A DNA stretch of 64,000 nucleotides from the NCBI RefSeq assembly GCF_012274275.1, contig NZ_JAANZA010000001.1, positions 868,001 to 932,000 of the forward strand, in the 5' to 3' direction. Shown here piece by piece: positions 18,678 to 26,664 of the stretch. Under the pieces are notes generated by a model that searched no databases, was not told the DNA's origin, and saw only the letters and a list, made by a program, of their open reading frames with translations. The stretch comes from Cryobacterium sp. BB307 (GTDB lineage Bacteria; Actinomycetota; Actinomycetes; Actinomycetales; Microbacteriaceae). Each line of letters starts with the position of its first letter. The stretch's first letter is position 1. The translations under genes were made by a program, and so were the position numbers.

Positions 18678-18703
18678 CGCGCGGGTCGAATTCGACCCGC
18701 GCG
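18678..18703. repeat. 26-bp perfect palindrome
   Basis: Centred on GAATTC at 18690/18691, with CGCGGGTCGAA and its complement as arms. The GCGGGTC/GACCCGC unit is repeated at 18661-18667 and 18712-18720, so the block can fold in several registers. Confidence 0.85.
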
Positions 18704-18866
18704 CGGGGGTTTGACCCGCGCGAGCGCTCGGTGGTCGAGCCTGTCGAGACCCTCGACGCGCCCGTTGCGGACATCCGCACCCCGCACACCTGCCGCGGAT
18801 GTCCGGAACTCGCGCGGTTCGCCGGAGCAGTGCGCTGCTGCCTCCTCCTCCACAGCAGGCTTGCCC

Positions 18867-18900
18867 AAAGGGTCCTTGCCTGGCGCGCGAAGGCCTCTTT
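18867..18900. repeat. 34-bp direct repeat, copy 1
   Basis: Identical to 18949-18982. Begins AAAGGGTCCTTGCC and ends GAAGGCCTCTTT; the two ends are complementary except for two positions, so each copy is itself an imperfect palindrome. Confidence 0.9.
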
Positions 18901-18948
18901 CTGACCCGCGCAAGCTTCCCGGTGGTCGATGGGAACCCGAGGGGTCAC

Positions 18949-18982
18949 AAAGGGTCCTTGCCTGGCGCGCGAAGGCCTCTTT
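18949..18982. repeat. 34-bp direct repeat, copy 2
   Basis: Exact second copy of 18867-18900, 82 bp downstream. The flanking YGACCC after each copy is similar too. Confidence 0.9.
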
Positions 18983-19018
18983 CCGACCCCTAGGAGGCCG
19001 TCGGGTGGCCAATTGCCC

Positions 19019-19076
19019 CGAGTTGCCCACTCTCGCCCCATTGGCGCGTCGTTTTGGGGCCGAAGTGGGCAACTCG
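19019..19076. repeat. 58-bp palindromic intergenic repeat, copy 2
   Basis: Left end CGAGTTGCCCACT (19019-19031), right end AGTGGGCAACTCG (19064-19076), with inner CGCCCCA / TGGGGCC arms. Same length as copy 1 (841-898) and identical over the whole right arm, while the loop differs. It lies just before the stop of the antiporter gene. Confidence 0.85.
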
Positions 19077-19098
19077 CGGGTTTTCTAGCCGAGAGCCC

Positions 19099-20073
19099 TC
19101 AGATCCGGGTCACCAGCAGGTACGCGAGATACACGAAGTACGCCGCGATCATCACCGAGCCCTCGATCCGGTTGATGCCCCGCCTCGTGAGGAACAGCGG
19201 GACGCACGCGACCACCACCGCAACCATCACCGGGATGTCGATGTACGCGAGCGACGGGCTGACCGGGATACCGCCGCTCGGCACCAGCGCTGTGATGCCG
19301 AGAATGAGCAGGATGTTGTACGTGCTGCTGCCGATCAGGTTGCCGATCGCGATGTTGCGCTCGCCGCGCACGGTGGCGACGATCGCAGTGACCAACTCGG
19401 GCGCCGAGGTGCCGATGGCCACAACGGTGAGTCCGATGAACGCATCCGAAGCGCCAATCAGGCGTGCCAGCTCGACGGCGCCGTCGACCAGCCAGTCGGC
19501 GCCGACAACGATGATGATGATGCCGCCGAGCAGGGCCGTCAGATTCGTCCAGAACTCCGTGCGGCCGGCGCGCGGCCGCGGCGGGACGGCGAACTCCTGC
19601 GAGAACTCGCGCCGGACGGCGACGCTTTGCACTCGCGCGCTCTTCACGACGAGCGCCGTGTAACCGATCGCGAGCAGCACCATGATGATGCCCTCGGCCC
19701 GGCTGAGTTGGAGGTCGAAGCCCATGAACAGCAGGGTGAGTGCGGCGATGACCATGGATGGCAGGTCGAGACGGAGGGTTGTGAGTTCGAATTTCAACGG
19801 ACGCAGCACGGCTGCGAGACCGAGGATCAGCAGCAGGTTGACGATGTTGGTTCCGGCGATATTGCCGACCGCGATGGCGCCGTTGCCCTGGATGGCCGCC
19901 TCGATGCCGACCGCGAGCTCCGGAAAGCTGGTGCCGATGGAGACGACGGTGAGGCCGACGACGATGGGGGAGATGCCGAGCATCGCGGCGATGCGAGAGC
20001 CGCCCCGCACGAGCAGTTCCGAGCCGACGATGAGCACGGCGAGCCCGAGCAGGAAGAGCCCGAGCGCCAACAT
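19099..20073 (-). CDS. Calcium/sodium antiporter (CaCA family, YrbG-like)
   Basis: 324 residues, about ten membrane helices in two inverted halves. Each half has the alpha-repeat: GTSFPELAVGI with GNIAGTNIVNLLLILG, and GTSAPELVTAI with GNLIGSSTYNILLILG; the conserved Glu and Asn/Ser bind the cation. The family exchanges Ca2+ or K+ for Na+ or H+. ATG 20073 has TACAAT (20080-20085) 6 nt upstream, so probably leaderless. The actual ion is not known. Confidence 0.9.
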   Translation of the reverse strand: MLALGLFLLGLAVLIVGSELLVRGGSRIAAMLGISPIVVGLTVVSIGTSFPELAVGIEAAIQGNGAIAVGNIAGTNIVNLLLILGLAAVLRPLKFELTTLRLDLPSMVIAALTLLFMGFDLQLSRAEGIIMVLLAIGYTALVVKSARVQSVAVRREFSQEFAVPPRPRAGRTEFWTNLTALLGGIIIIVVGADWLVDGAVELARLIGASDAFIGLTVVAIGTSAPELVTAIVATVRGERNIAIGNLIGSSTYNILLILGITALVPSGGIPVSPSLAYIDIPVMVAVVVACVPLFLTRRGINRIEGSVMIAAYFVYLAYLLVTRI

Positions 20074-20113
20074 GGCCCGATTGTAGGGGTGCTGTCGGGG
20101 AGGAAGTGGTCGG

Positions 20114-20186
20114 TGGGCCCCGTGGGGCTCGAACCCACGACCCGCGGATTAAAAGTCCGCTGCTCTGCCAACTGAGCTAGAGGCCC
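20114..20186 (-). tRNA. tRNA-Lys (anticodon TTT)
   Basis: 73-nt cloverleaf on the minus strand. The acceptor stem GGGCCTC pairs with GGGGCCC, the anticodon loop CTTTTAA gives TTT, and GGTTCGAGC is the T loop. The discriminator is A and the next genomic bases are CCG, so CCA is completed by the nucleotidyltransferase. Confidence 0.96.
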
Positions 20187-20264
20187 GTACGCCTCAAATC
20201 TACAGCGTCGTATCCGCTCGGCCACACCGATCCGTGCTCAGGCTGCCGAAGTAGGCTGTCGGCG

Positions 20265-20891
20265 ATGAGCCAGTTCCACAAGCCGACCAAGTTCCCGGGC
20301 GAGGTGTTCGAGTACCTGCAGGGCGGGGACGACCCTGCCCACATCAGCCGCGTCGCGCACGAGACGGCGGAGGCGCTGCTCTCGCGCGTGCGTGAACATC
20401 CGGATGCCGCGGTCGTCGACCGTCTTGTCGCATTCACCGACGAGCACGGCATCGACGCTATCGCCGAGCTGTGGTCGCGCTCGAGCGCGCGCAGCCTGCC
20501 CGGCGCGCTGTGGAGGATCTACCTGATGCGCGCGCTCATACGGCAGGACCCGCAGGGCTCGAGCCTGCTATACCAGCGCGGCGTCGACGAGGATGCCGGG
20601 ATCGACGAGGTTGTCGCCGGTGCGACCGCGCCGACCGGGCCGGAGCAGATCATCGAGCTGGCCGACCGCATCCTGCGCGGGCTGTTCGAGGGAGACTTCG
20701 CGGTCGCACTGGAGCGCGCCGCCGCGTTCTGCAGGATCAGCTCTGCGGGGGCTGCGAGCATCGCCGACGACCTCGAGAACACCGAGCCGGAGCGCGCGAG
20801 CGCACTCACCACGAAGGCGCTGCGCTTCTCCCAGACCGCCCAGGAACTCACCGGATGCGCGCGCCTGTGGCGCTCCGGCTCCCTCGACTGA
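20265..20891 (+). CDS. Conserved actinobacterial protein of unknown function
   Basis: 208 residues, acidic and mostly helical; no signal peptide or membrane segment. No catalytic motif recognised. Notable stretches: HKPTKFPGEVFEYLQGGDDP at the N terminus and a Cys-containing FCRISSAGAASIADDLE near 155-172. ATG 20265 lies 7 nt after TAGGCT (20252-20257), giving a leaderless transcript that starts about 80 bp from the divergent tRNA. Such proteins occur widely in Microbacteriaceae; the name is left open. Confidence 0.7.
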   Translation: MSQFHKPTKFPGEVFEYLQGGDDPAHISRVAHETAEALLSRVREHPDAAVVDRLVAFTDEHGIDAIAELWSRSSARSLPGALWRIYLMRALIRQDPQGSSLLYQRGVDEDAGIDEVVAGATAPTGPEQIIELADRILRGLFEGDFAVALERAAAFCRISSAGAASIADDLENTEPERASALTTKALRFSQTAQELTGCARLWRSGSLD

Positions 20892-20893
20892 GG

Positions 20894-20977
20894 ACCCGTC
20901 TCAAGGAGATTCGGAGCGTTGTGGCTCCGGATGCTTGTGCCGGCCCACCGGAGCGCCCGGATCTCCTTGAAACGGGT
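20894..20977. repeat. Long imperfect hairpin with 17-bp arms after the 208-residue gene
   Basis: ACCCGTCTCAAGGAGAT (20894-20910) is complementary to 20961-20977 with one mismatch; the 50-nt loop contains a further GGAGC/GCTCC stem. It starts 3 nt after a stop codon, so it may terminate or stabilise that message, although no T-run follows. Confidence 0.7.
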
Positions 20978-21190
20978 TAACCGACGCGGTTCTGGGAAAG
21001 ACGTTGGAAAACGGGCTCTCGGAATACTCGGACCGAGGCGGCCGTTAGACTCTTCTGTGGCCGGGCCGCAGTAACCCCGGGCTCCACAATTCGCCGCTTC
21101 GAGCGGCCTCGCGCCGAGAGGCGTTCTGCGGCCCGCCAACTTCTTCTCCGGCATCGCACGCCATCCGCGCACGGTGAGTGTCTGCAAGGC

Positions 21191-21234
21191 TTTGTGCCAA
21201 AAGCAAGCGAACGTTCCCTTGCCTATGGCACAAA
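21191..21234. repeat. 44-bp palindrome TTTGTGCCA...TGGCACAAA, copy 1
   Basis: Nine-base arms TTTGTGCCA (21191-21199) and TGGCACAAA (21226-21234). The same arms and the same total length recur at 21274-21317 with a different centre. The stretch 20978-21190 holds no gene or other recognisable signal. Confidence 0.85.
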
Positions 21235-21273
21235 CCCTTGCGGTAGGCGCACCTCCGCCCAGTCGCGACGAGC

Positions 21274-21317
21274 TTTGTGCCATCCGACGCCGGATGTTCG
21301 CCGTCGCGTGGCACAAA
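21274..21317. repeat. 44-bp palindrome TTTGTGCCA...TGGCACAAA, copy 2
   Basis: Arms 21274-21282 and 21309-21317, identical to copy 1, 83 bp downstream. The centre has its own GACGCCGGATGTTCG partial palindrome. It lies just past the stop of pstB. Confidence 0.85.
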
Positions 21318-21337
21318 CGTCGTCGGAAGGCGGCGGA

Positions 21338-22117
21338 TCAGCCGAACTTGCCGGAGACGTAGTCCTCAGTGGCCTGAACACTCGGGTTCGAGAAGATGGT
21401 CGCGGTGTCGTCGTACTCGATGAGCTTGCCCGGCTTGCCCGTGCCGGCGATGTTGAAGAACGCGGTGCGGTCGGAGACGCGGGATGCCTGCTGCATGTTG
21501 TGCGTGACGATGACGATCGTGTACTCGGTCTTCAGTTCCTCGATCAGGTCCTCGATCGCGAGGGTCGAGATCGGGTCGAGCGCCGAGCAGGGCTCGTCCA
21601 TCAGCAGCACGTCGGGGGAGACCGCGATCGCCCGCGCGATGCACAGACGCTGCTGCTGTCCGCCCGAGAGGCCGGAGCCGGGACGGTCAAGGCGGTCCTT
21701 GACCTCGTTCCACAGGTTGGCGCCCCGCAGCGACTGCTCGACCAGGTCGTCGGAGTCCGACTTCGCCATCTTCCGGTTGTTCAGCCGCACGCCGGCCAGC
21801 ACGTTCTCGCGGATCGACATCGTCGGGAACGGGTTGGGCCGCTGGAACACCATGCCCACCTGCCGACGTACGAGCACCGGGTCGACGCCCGCCTGGTACA
21901 GGTTCGCGCCGTCGATGAGCACCTCGCCGTCCACGTAGGCGCCGGGGATGACCTCATGCATCCGGTTCAGAGTCCGGATGAATGTCGACTTGCCGCAACC
22001 GGACGGACCGATGAACGCGGTCACACTGCGCGGCTCGATGTTCAGGGTCACGCCTTCCACGGCCTTGAACTTGCCGTAGTAGACGTCGAGGTCGCGTACT
22101 TCAATGCGCTTGGACAA
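21338..22117 (-). CDS. pstB: Phosphate ABC transporter ATP-binding protein
   Basis: 259 residues. TTG at 22117 is 7 nt after TAAGGAAA and precedes the standard PstB N terminus. Walker [11 protein letters not shown]-loop FQRPNPFP, signature LSGGQQQR, Walker [13 protein letters not shown] and H-loop THNMQQ are all present; [12 protein letters not shown] is diagnostic for PstB. It energises high-affinity phosphate uptake with PstC, PstA and PstS, and is the last gene of the operon. Confidence 0.97.
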   Translation of the reverse strand: MSKRIEVRDLDVYYGKFKAVEGVTLNIEPRSVTAFIGPSGCGKSTFIRTLNRMHEVIPGAYVDGEVLIDGANLYQAGVDPVLVRRQVGMVFQRPNPFPTMSIRENVLAGVRLNNRKMAKSDSDDLVEQSLRGANLWNEVKDRLDRPGSGLSGGQQQRLCIARAIAVSPDVLLMDEPCSALDPISTLAIEDLIEELKTEYTIVIVTHNMQQASRVSDRTAFFNIAGTGKPGKLIEYDDTATIFSNPSVQATEDYVSGKFG

Positions 22118-22131
22118 GTGAATTTCCTTAC

Positions 22132-23211
22132 CTATCGGCCCGTCTTGGGGGCGAAGACTTTGGCGATGATGCGCGCGGCGAGGTTGAGCACCATCACGAT
22201 GAGGATGAGGGTGAGAGCGCCAGCCCACGCGCGGTCGAGGTACGCCTGCGGGTCGGTTCCCTGGCTGACGTACTGGTTGTAGACCATGACCGGCAGGCTC
22301 TGCATCCGTCCCTCGACCATGTTGTAGTTGAGGTTGTTGGTGAAGCCGGCAGCGATCAGCAGCGGCGCGGTCTCTCCGATGACGCGCGCGATGGCGAGCA
22401 TCACGCCGGTCATGATGCCGGCGATGGATGTCGGCAGCACCACCTTCACGACGGTGAGCCACTTCGGCACGCCGAGCGCGTACGCCGCCTCACGCAGCTC
22501 GTTCGGCACGAGCTTCAGCATGTCCTCGGAGGAGCGCACCACGACCGGGATCATCAGAACCGACAACGCGATGGCGCCGGCGATGCCGAGCTTGATGCCG
22601 GGTCCGAAGAAGATCGCGAACACCGAGTAGGCGAACAGGCCGGCGACGATCGACGGGATGCCGGTCATCACGTCGACGAAGAAGGTGATGGCGCGAGCGA
22701 GCGGGCCGCGACCGTACTCCACCAGGTAGATCGAGGTCATCAGGCCGATCGGCACAGAGATGACCGCGGCGGTGAGCGTCATCAGCACGGTGCCGACGAT
22801 CGCGTGCACGGCGCCACCACCGGCGCCGACGACGTTGCGCATCGAGTGGGTGAAGAACTCGATGTCGAAGCGGTTCGAACCGTTCGTCACCACCGTGAAC
22901 ACGAGCGAGACCAGCGGCAGCAGGGCGAGCAGGAACGCGCCGCCGACAAGAGCCGTGACGAGCCGGTCCGTGGCCTTACGCGAGCCCTCGATCAGGTACG
23001 AGACGACGTAGATGACGACCGTGTACAACAGCGCGCCGACCAGGAGCGCGCCGACGATGTTGAAGCCGCCGCCTTCGGCGTTCGACAGCAGCCAGAACGC
23101 GACCAGCGCGACCAGCACCGATCCGGCCAGAATCACCCACGGTGTGCGCTTGGCGAGCAGGCCGGCGGAGTACGGGTTGTCGACCCGGATGTCGGCGGTG
23201 AGCTGCGTCAT
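22132..23211 (-). CDS. pstA: Phosphate ABC transporter permease PstA
   Basis: 359 residues. Beyond the usual six-helix permease core (starting near [15 protein letters not shown]) it has an N-terminal extension with three extra hydrophobic segments, common in actinobacterial PstA. The EAA loop that contacts PstB reads [20 protein letters not shown]. Its ATG overlaps the pstC stop (TGATG); pstB begins 14 nt after its stop. Confidence 0.95.
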   Translation of the reverse strand: MTQLTADIRVDNPYSAGLLAKRTPWVILAGSVLVALVAFWLLSNAEGGGFNIVGALLVGALLYTVVIYVVSYLIEGSRKATDRLVTALVGGAFLLALLPLVSLVFTVVTNGSNRFDIEFFTHSMRNVVGAGGGAVHAIVGTVLMTLTAAVISVPIGLMTSIYLVEYGRGPLARAITFFVDVMTGIPSIVAGLFAYSVFAIFFGPGIKLGIAGAIALSVLMIPVVVRSSEDMLKLVPNELREAAYALGVPKWLTVVKVVLPTSIAGIMTGVMLAIARVIGETAPLLIAAGFTNNLNYNMVEGRMQSLPVMVYNQYVSQGTDPQAYLDRAWAGALTLILIVMVLNLAARIIAKVFAPKTGR

Positions 23212-24161
23212 CAGTTCGCTCCCGAGAATTCTTTGCGGCGGTTGATGATGGCACGGGCGATCATGTTGACGACGAGCGTGATCGCGAACAGGATGAGGCC
23301 GGTCGCAATCAGCAGGTTCGTGTTGAGTCCGAACGCCTCAGGGAAGCGCAGCGCGATGTTCGCGGCAATCGTGCCCGGGTTCGACGGGGTCAGCACCGCG
23401 AGGGTGATGCCGCCGGATGCCGAGAGCACCATGGCAACGGCCATGGTCTCGCCGAGCGCGCGGCCGAGACCGAGCATCGAGGCCGAGATGATGCCGGGGC
23501 GAGCGAACGGGAGCACAGCGGTGCGGATCATCTCCCAGCGGGTGGCGCCGAGCGCGAGCGCGGCTTCCTCGTGCAGCACCGGGGTCTGCAGGAAGACCTC
23601 GCGGGAGAGCGCGGTGATGATCGGCAGCACCATCACGGCGAGCACGATCGCGGCGGTGAGGATGGTGCGGCCGGTCCCGGATGCCGGCGGCGCGAACAGC
23701 GGGAACCAGCCCAGGTTCTGGGTCAGCCAGGTGTAGAGAGGCTGCACAGCGGGGGCGAGCACGTTGCCGCCCCAGAGTCCGAAGACTACCGAGGGAACTG
23801 CGGCAAGGAGGTCGACGATGTAGCCGAGCCCCTGCGCGATGCGGCGCGGTGCGAAGTGTGAGATGAAGAGCGCGATCCCGATGGAGACCGGGATGGCCAT
23901 GGCGAGTGCGAGCGCCGATGCCCACAGGGTGCCGAAGACGAGAGGGGCGACGTAGGACCAGAACGGCTGGCCGTTCAGGATGTCGATTTCCTCGGGGTCC
24001 GTGGTCAGAGCGGGAACGCTCTCGAGGACGAGGAAGCCGGCGACCGCGGCGAGGATCGCGAGGATCAGCGTGCCAGCGGTCAGCGCACTGTTGGAGAAGA
24101 TCCGATCTCCGAGGCGCTGCTTGGTTCGCGGGGTGCGGGCGGATGTTGCCGGCGAAGTCAT
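23211..24161 (-). CDS. pstC: Phosphate ABC transporter permease PstC
   Basis: 316 residues, about six membrane helices, EAA loop EAALALGATRWEMIRTAVLP. Starts at ATG 24161 after AGGGGAAAT. It lies 138 bp after pstS1, with two hairpins between, so it is probably transcribed at lower level than pstS1. Confidence 0.95.
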   Translation of the reverse strand: MTSPATSARTPRTKQRLGDRIFSNSALTAGTLILAILAAVAGFLVLESVPALTTDPEEIDILNGQPFWSYVAPLVFGTLWASALALAMAIPVSIGIALFISHFAPRRIAQGLGYIVDLLAAVPSVVFGLWGGNVLAPAVQPLYTWLTQNLGWFPLFAPPASGTGRTILTAAIVLAVMVLPIITALSREVFLQTPVLHEEAALALGATRWEMIRTAVLPFARPGIISASMLGLGRALGETMAVAMVLSASGGITLAVLTPSNPGTIAANIALRFPEAFGLNTNLLIATGLILFAITLVVNMIARAIINRRKEFSGAN

Positions 24162-24207
24162 CTGCTCGATTTCCCCTGAGGTGCTGTTGTGGATGGAGAT
24201 TGCTGGT

Positions 24208-24283
24208 GGGCAGTGATCTTCGTCACTGCCCCAGTCTGCCCGGTGCTGTGATCTCGCACAACACGAGTGAGCACCGGGCAGAC
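24208..24283 (-). terminator. Tandem hairpins between pstS1 and pstC
   Basis: GGGCAGTGA (24208-24216) / TCACTGCCC (24223-24231) and GTCTGCCCGGTGCT (24234-24247) / its complement 24270-24283, both perfect. No T-run follows on the minus strand, so partial termination or 3'-end protection of pstS1 mRNA is more likely than a full stop. Confidence 0.65.
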
Positions 24284-24299
24284 CGTTGGGTGGGGCTAG

Positions 24300-25391
24300 T
24301 TACTTGATGCTGTCGACAGCGGCCTTGGCCTTCTCGTACAGGTCAGCGGAGATCGGCGCGATGCCGGCGGCCTTGGCCGCGGTGGCCTGGCCCTCGTCGC
24401 TGATGACGTAGTCGAAGTATGCCTTGACGAGCTCGCCGGTTGCGGCGTCCTCGTACTCGGAGCAGGCGATGAGGTAGCTGATCAGAACGATCGGGTACAC
24501 ACCGGCGGCCTCAGAGGTGCGGTCGAGCTCGATCGCGAGGTCAACGGAGTCGCGGCCCTCGACGAGCGGGCTCGCGTCGACGATCTTGGCGGCGGCGTCA
24601 GCCGAGTACTCGACGTACTCGGTGCCGACCTGGACCGCGACGGTGCCGAGGTCACCAGCGCGCGAGGCGTCGGCGTAGCCGAAGGTTCCGTTGCCGTTCT
24701 TGACAGCGTCAACGACACCGGAGGTGCCCTGAGCGGCTTCGCCACCCTCGTAAGGCCAGTCACCGCTGACCTCGGCGTCCCAGACCTGCGGCGCGGCTGC
24801 GCTCAGGTAGTCGGCGAGGTTCTCAGTGGTGCCAGACTCGTCGGAGCGGTGAACCGGCGTGATCGCCAGGTCGGGAAGCTCGACGCCCTTGTTCTGGGAT
24901 GCGATCGCCTCGTCGTTCCAGTTGGTGATGTCACCCTTCAGGATGCCGGCGATGGTCGCAGCGTCCAGGTTGAGCGAGTCGACGCCCTCGAGGTTGAAGA
25001 TCACGGCGATGGGCGAGATGTAAGCGGGGATCTCGACGATCGGGGTTCCGGGGACGCAGCCAGCGAAGTTGTCCTTGGCGAGTTCCTCGTCCTTGAACGC
25101 ACGGTCGGAGCCGGTGAAGGCGTTGCCACCCGCGATGAAGTTGTCGCGGCCGGTGCCGGAGCCGGTGGGGTCGTACTCGACGGTGACGCCGGTGTGCTCG
25201 GTCTGGAACGCGGCAACCCACGCTTCCTGCGCCGTGCCCTGCGACGACGCGCCGCCACCAACCAGGGTGCCGGACAGCGTGCTCTCGTTGCCCTCGGTGT
25301 TCGCGGCAGGCTCGTTGGCTGCACACGAGGAGAGCACGATTGTGCCCGCAACTGCGATGGCAGCGATGCTGCCGAAACGCTTGATGTTCAC
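24300..25391 (-). CDS. pstS: Phosphate-binding lipoprotein PstS (first copy)
   Basis: 363 residues. GTG 25391 follows AAGGAAC; signal MNIKRFGSIAAIAVAGTIVL ends in lipobox LSSC. Phosphate-binding segments: GGGASSQ, the TGSGTGRDNF and GSDRAF loops, and HRSDESGTTEN. The protein captures phosphate at the membrane for PstCAB. A PHO box lies upstream (25466-25506) over the -35 position of a TAGAGT -10 (25452-25457), leaving a leader of about 55 nt. Confidence 0.97.
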   Translation of the reverse strand: MNIKRFGSIAAIAVAGTIVLSSCAANEPAANTEGNESTLSGTLVGGGASSQGTAQEAWVAAFQTEHTGVTVEYDPTGSGTGRDNFIAGGNAFTGSDRAFKDEELAKDNFAGCVPGTPIVEIPAYISPIAVIFNLEGVDSLNLDAATIAGILKGDITNWNDEAIASQNKGVELPDLAITPVHRSDESGTTENLADYLSAAAPQVWDAEVSGDWPYEGGEAAQGTSGVVDAVKNGNGTFGYADASRAGDLGTVAVQVGTEYVEYSADAAAKIVDASPLVEGRDSVDLAIELDRTSEAAGVYPIVLISYLIACSEYEDAATGELVKAYFDYVISDEGQATAAKAAGIAPISADLYEKAKAAVDSIK

Positions 25392-25465
25392 AAGGTTCCT
25401 TTCAGGAGGATGTGATTTCAGTTCAGGGCCGGTGCTGACCCCGCTTACGTGACTCTAGGAAGGAC

Positions 25466-25506
25466 GGTTAACGGCGTTCCGGGGTAATGGTGAACGCGAG
25501 GTGAAC
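25466..25506 (-). promoter_or_regulatory. PHO box before pstS1
   Basis: On the minus strand: GTTCACC (25506-25500), GTTCACC (25495-25489) exactly 11 nt on, and GTTAACC (25472-25466) a further 23 nt on. The 11-nt direct repeat of GTTCACC is the PhoP-type recognition unit of actinobacteria. It covers the -35 region, fitting activation at low phosphate, probably by RegX3. Confidence 0.88.
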
Positions 25507-25545
25507 GAGTCGGGAACAAGCACCCAACCGCGCGCTGAAGCGCGT

Positions 25546-26628
25546 TCAGCCGATCAGAGCAGCCGCCGCGGCCGCCCGCTCGCGCGTTTGCGCCGACAGG
25601 GGAGCTGATCCGGCGTTCTGCGATGCAGCTTGCTGCCCGGCGTCGCTGATCACGTACTCGAAGTAGGCGCGCACGACCTCCGCGTCGATGCCCGCCGCGT
25701 ACTGCTCGCATCCGATCAGGTAGCTGATGAGCACGATCGGGTAAACACCGGCCTCTTCAGTGGTGCGGTCGAGCTCGATCGCGAGATCGCCTTCACCCCG
25801 GCCGGGTTCGATCGAGCTGGCGTCGACGATGGCGGCAGCCGCCTCGGCGGAGTAGCCGACGTAGTCCTCGCCCACCTTGACCGCGACCTGGCCGAGCCCG
25901 CCCGCTCGGGATGCATCGACGTAGCCGATAGTGCCCGTGCCGTTGCGCACGGAGTCGACGACGCCGGATGTCCCCTGCGACGCTTCCCCGCCCTCAAACG
26001 GCCAGGTGCCGTTCGGCTCGTACGGCCAGGCGTCGCCGGCAGCGGCCGCGAGGTAATCGGTGAAATTCTCGGTGGTTCCGGATTCGTCCGAGCGGTGCAC
26101 GGGGGTGATCCGCGCGTCCGGCAGGTCGACGCCGGGGTTCTGGGTGGCGATGGCCTCGCCGTCCCAGCGGTCGATATCGCCCGCGAAGATGCCCGCGATC
26201 GTCTTGGGATCGAGGTTCAGCGCGTCGACGCCGGCCAGATTGAACACGACGACGATGGGCGCGACATACGCGGGAAGTTCGACGATGCCGCTGCCGGGTA
26301 CGCACGCTCCGAACTCGCCGGCCTCCAGTTCCTCCGGGGTGAATGCGCGGTCGGAGCCGGCGAAGGCGGCGCCGCCTGCCAGGAACATATCCCGTCCGGC
26401 GCCGGAGCCGGCCGGGTCGTATTCGACGGTGGTGTTCGGGTTGTCCGACTGGAAGGAGGCGATCCAGATCTCTTGTGCGGCCTGCTGCGATGACGCGCCG
26501 CCGCCGACGATGGTGCCCGTCAGGTCAGACCCGGTCGGAAGCCCCATCTCGTTCACCGCGCAGGACGACAGCAGGAGCGCCGAGGCTGAAGCGATTGAGA
26601 GGACTGTACTGATCCGCCGGATTCCCAC
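25546..26628 (-). CDS. Phosphate-binding lipoprotein PstS (second copy)
   Basis: 360 residues, clearly paralogous to pstS1: the same GGGASSQ, GSGAGRD, GSDRAF and HRSDESGTTEN elements, and a lipobox LSSC. It sits directly upstream of pstS1 in tandem. GTG 26628 is 6 nt after TATCCT (26635-26640), so it appears to have its own leaderless promoter without a visible PHO box, while still lying 36 bp after mutT1. A different affinity or constitutive expression would explain keeping both copies; that is inference. Confidence 0.93.
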   Translation of the reverse strand: MGIRRISTVLSIASASALLLSSCAVNEMGLPTGSDLTGTIVGGGASSQQAAQEIWIASFQSDNPNTTVEYDPAGSGAGRDMFLAGGAAFAGSDRAFTPEELEAGEFGACVPGSGIVELPAYVAPIVVVFNLAGVDALNLDPKTIAGIFAGDIDRWDGEAIATQNPGVDLPDARITPVHRSDESGTTENFTDYLAAAAGDAWPYEPNGTWPFEGGEASQGTSGVVDSVRNGTGTIGYVDASRAGGLGQVAVKVGEDYVGYSAEAAAAIVDASSIEPGRGEGDLAIELDRTTEEAGVYPIVLISYLIGCEQYAAGIDAEVVRAYFEYVISDAGQQAASQNAGSAPLSAQTRERAAAAAALIG

Positions 26629-26664
26629 AACGTCAGGATAGTCGGCGCGAACCGACGGCCGAGG

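Larger units (their letters stand above)
18607..19098. other. 492-bp intergenic region built of repeats, no gene
   Basis: No credible gene. Apart from the repeats listed separately it holds two copies of GGTGGTCGAGCYTGTCGAGACC-type sequence (around 18632-18653 and 18730-18751), a motif that recurs between genes in many Microbacteriaceae, and an inverted pair CGGACATCCGC (18768-18778) / GCGGATGTCCG (18795-18805). Open frames here are repeat-driven and have no start signals. The genes on both sides converge on it. Confidence 0.7.

Noticed and set aside
18867..18982. CRISPR array
   Set aside because: Only two repeats of 34 bp with an 82-bp period, no further units and no cas genes; the repeats are palindromic intergenic elements.
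18656..19072. Open frames across the repeat-filled gap
   Set aside because: They translate the repeats (the same peptide appears twice from the 34-bp repeat) and lack initiation signals.
19827..20225. Frame reading through tRNA-Lys
   Set aside because: Its recognisable peptide is the common translation artefact of a tRNA gene.
21338..22462. Extended reading frame of pstB up to 22462
   Set aside because: The extra N-terminal part is out-of-frame pstA; the TTG at 22117 with TAAGGAAA is the proper start.
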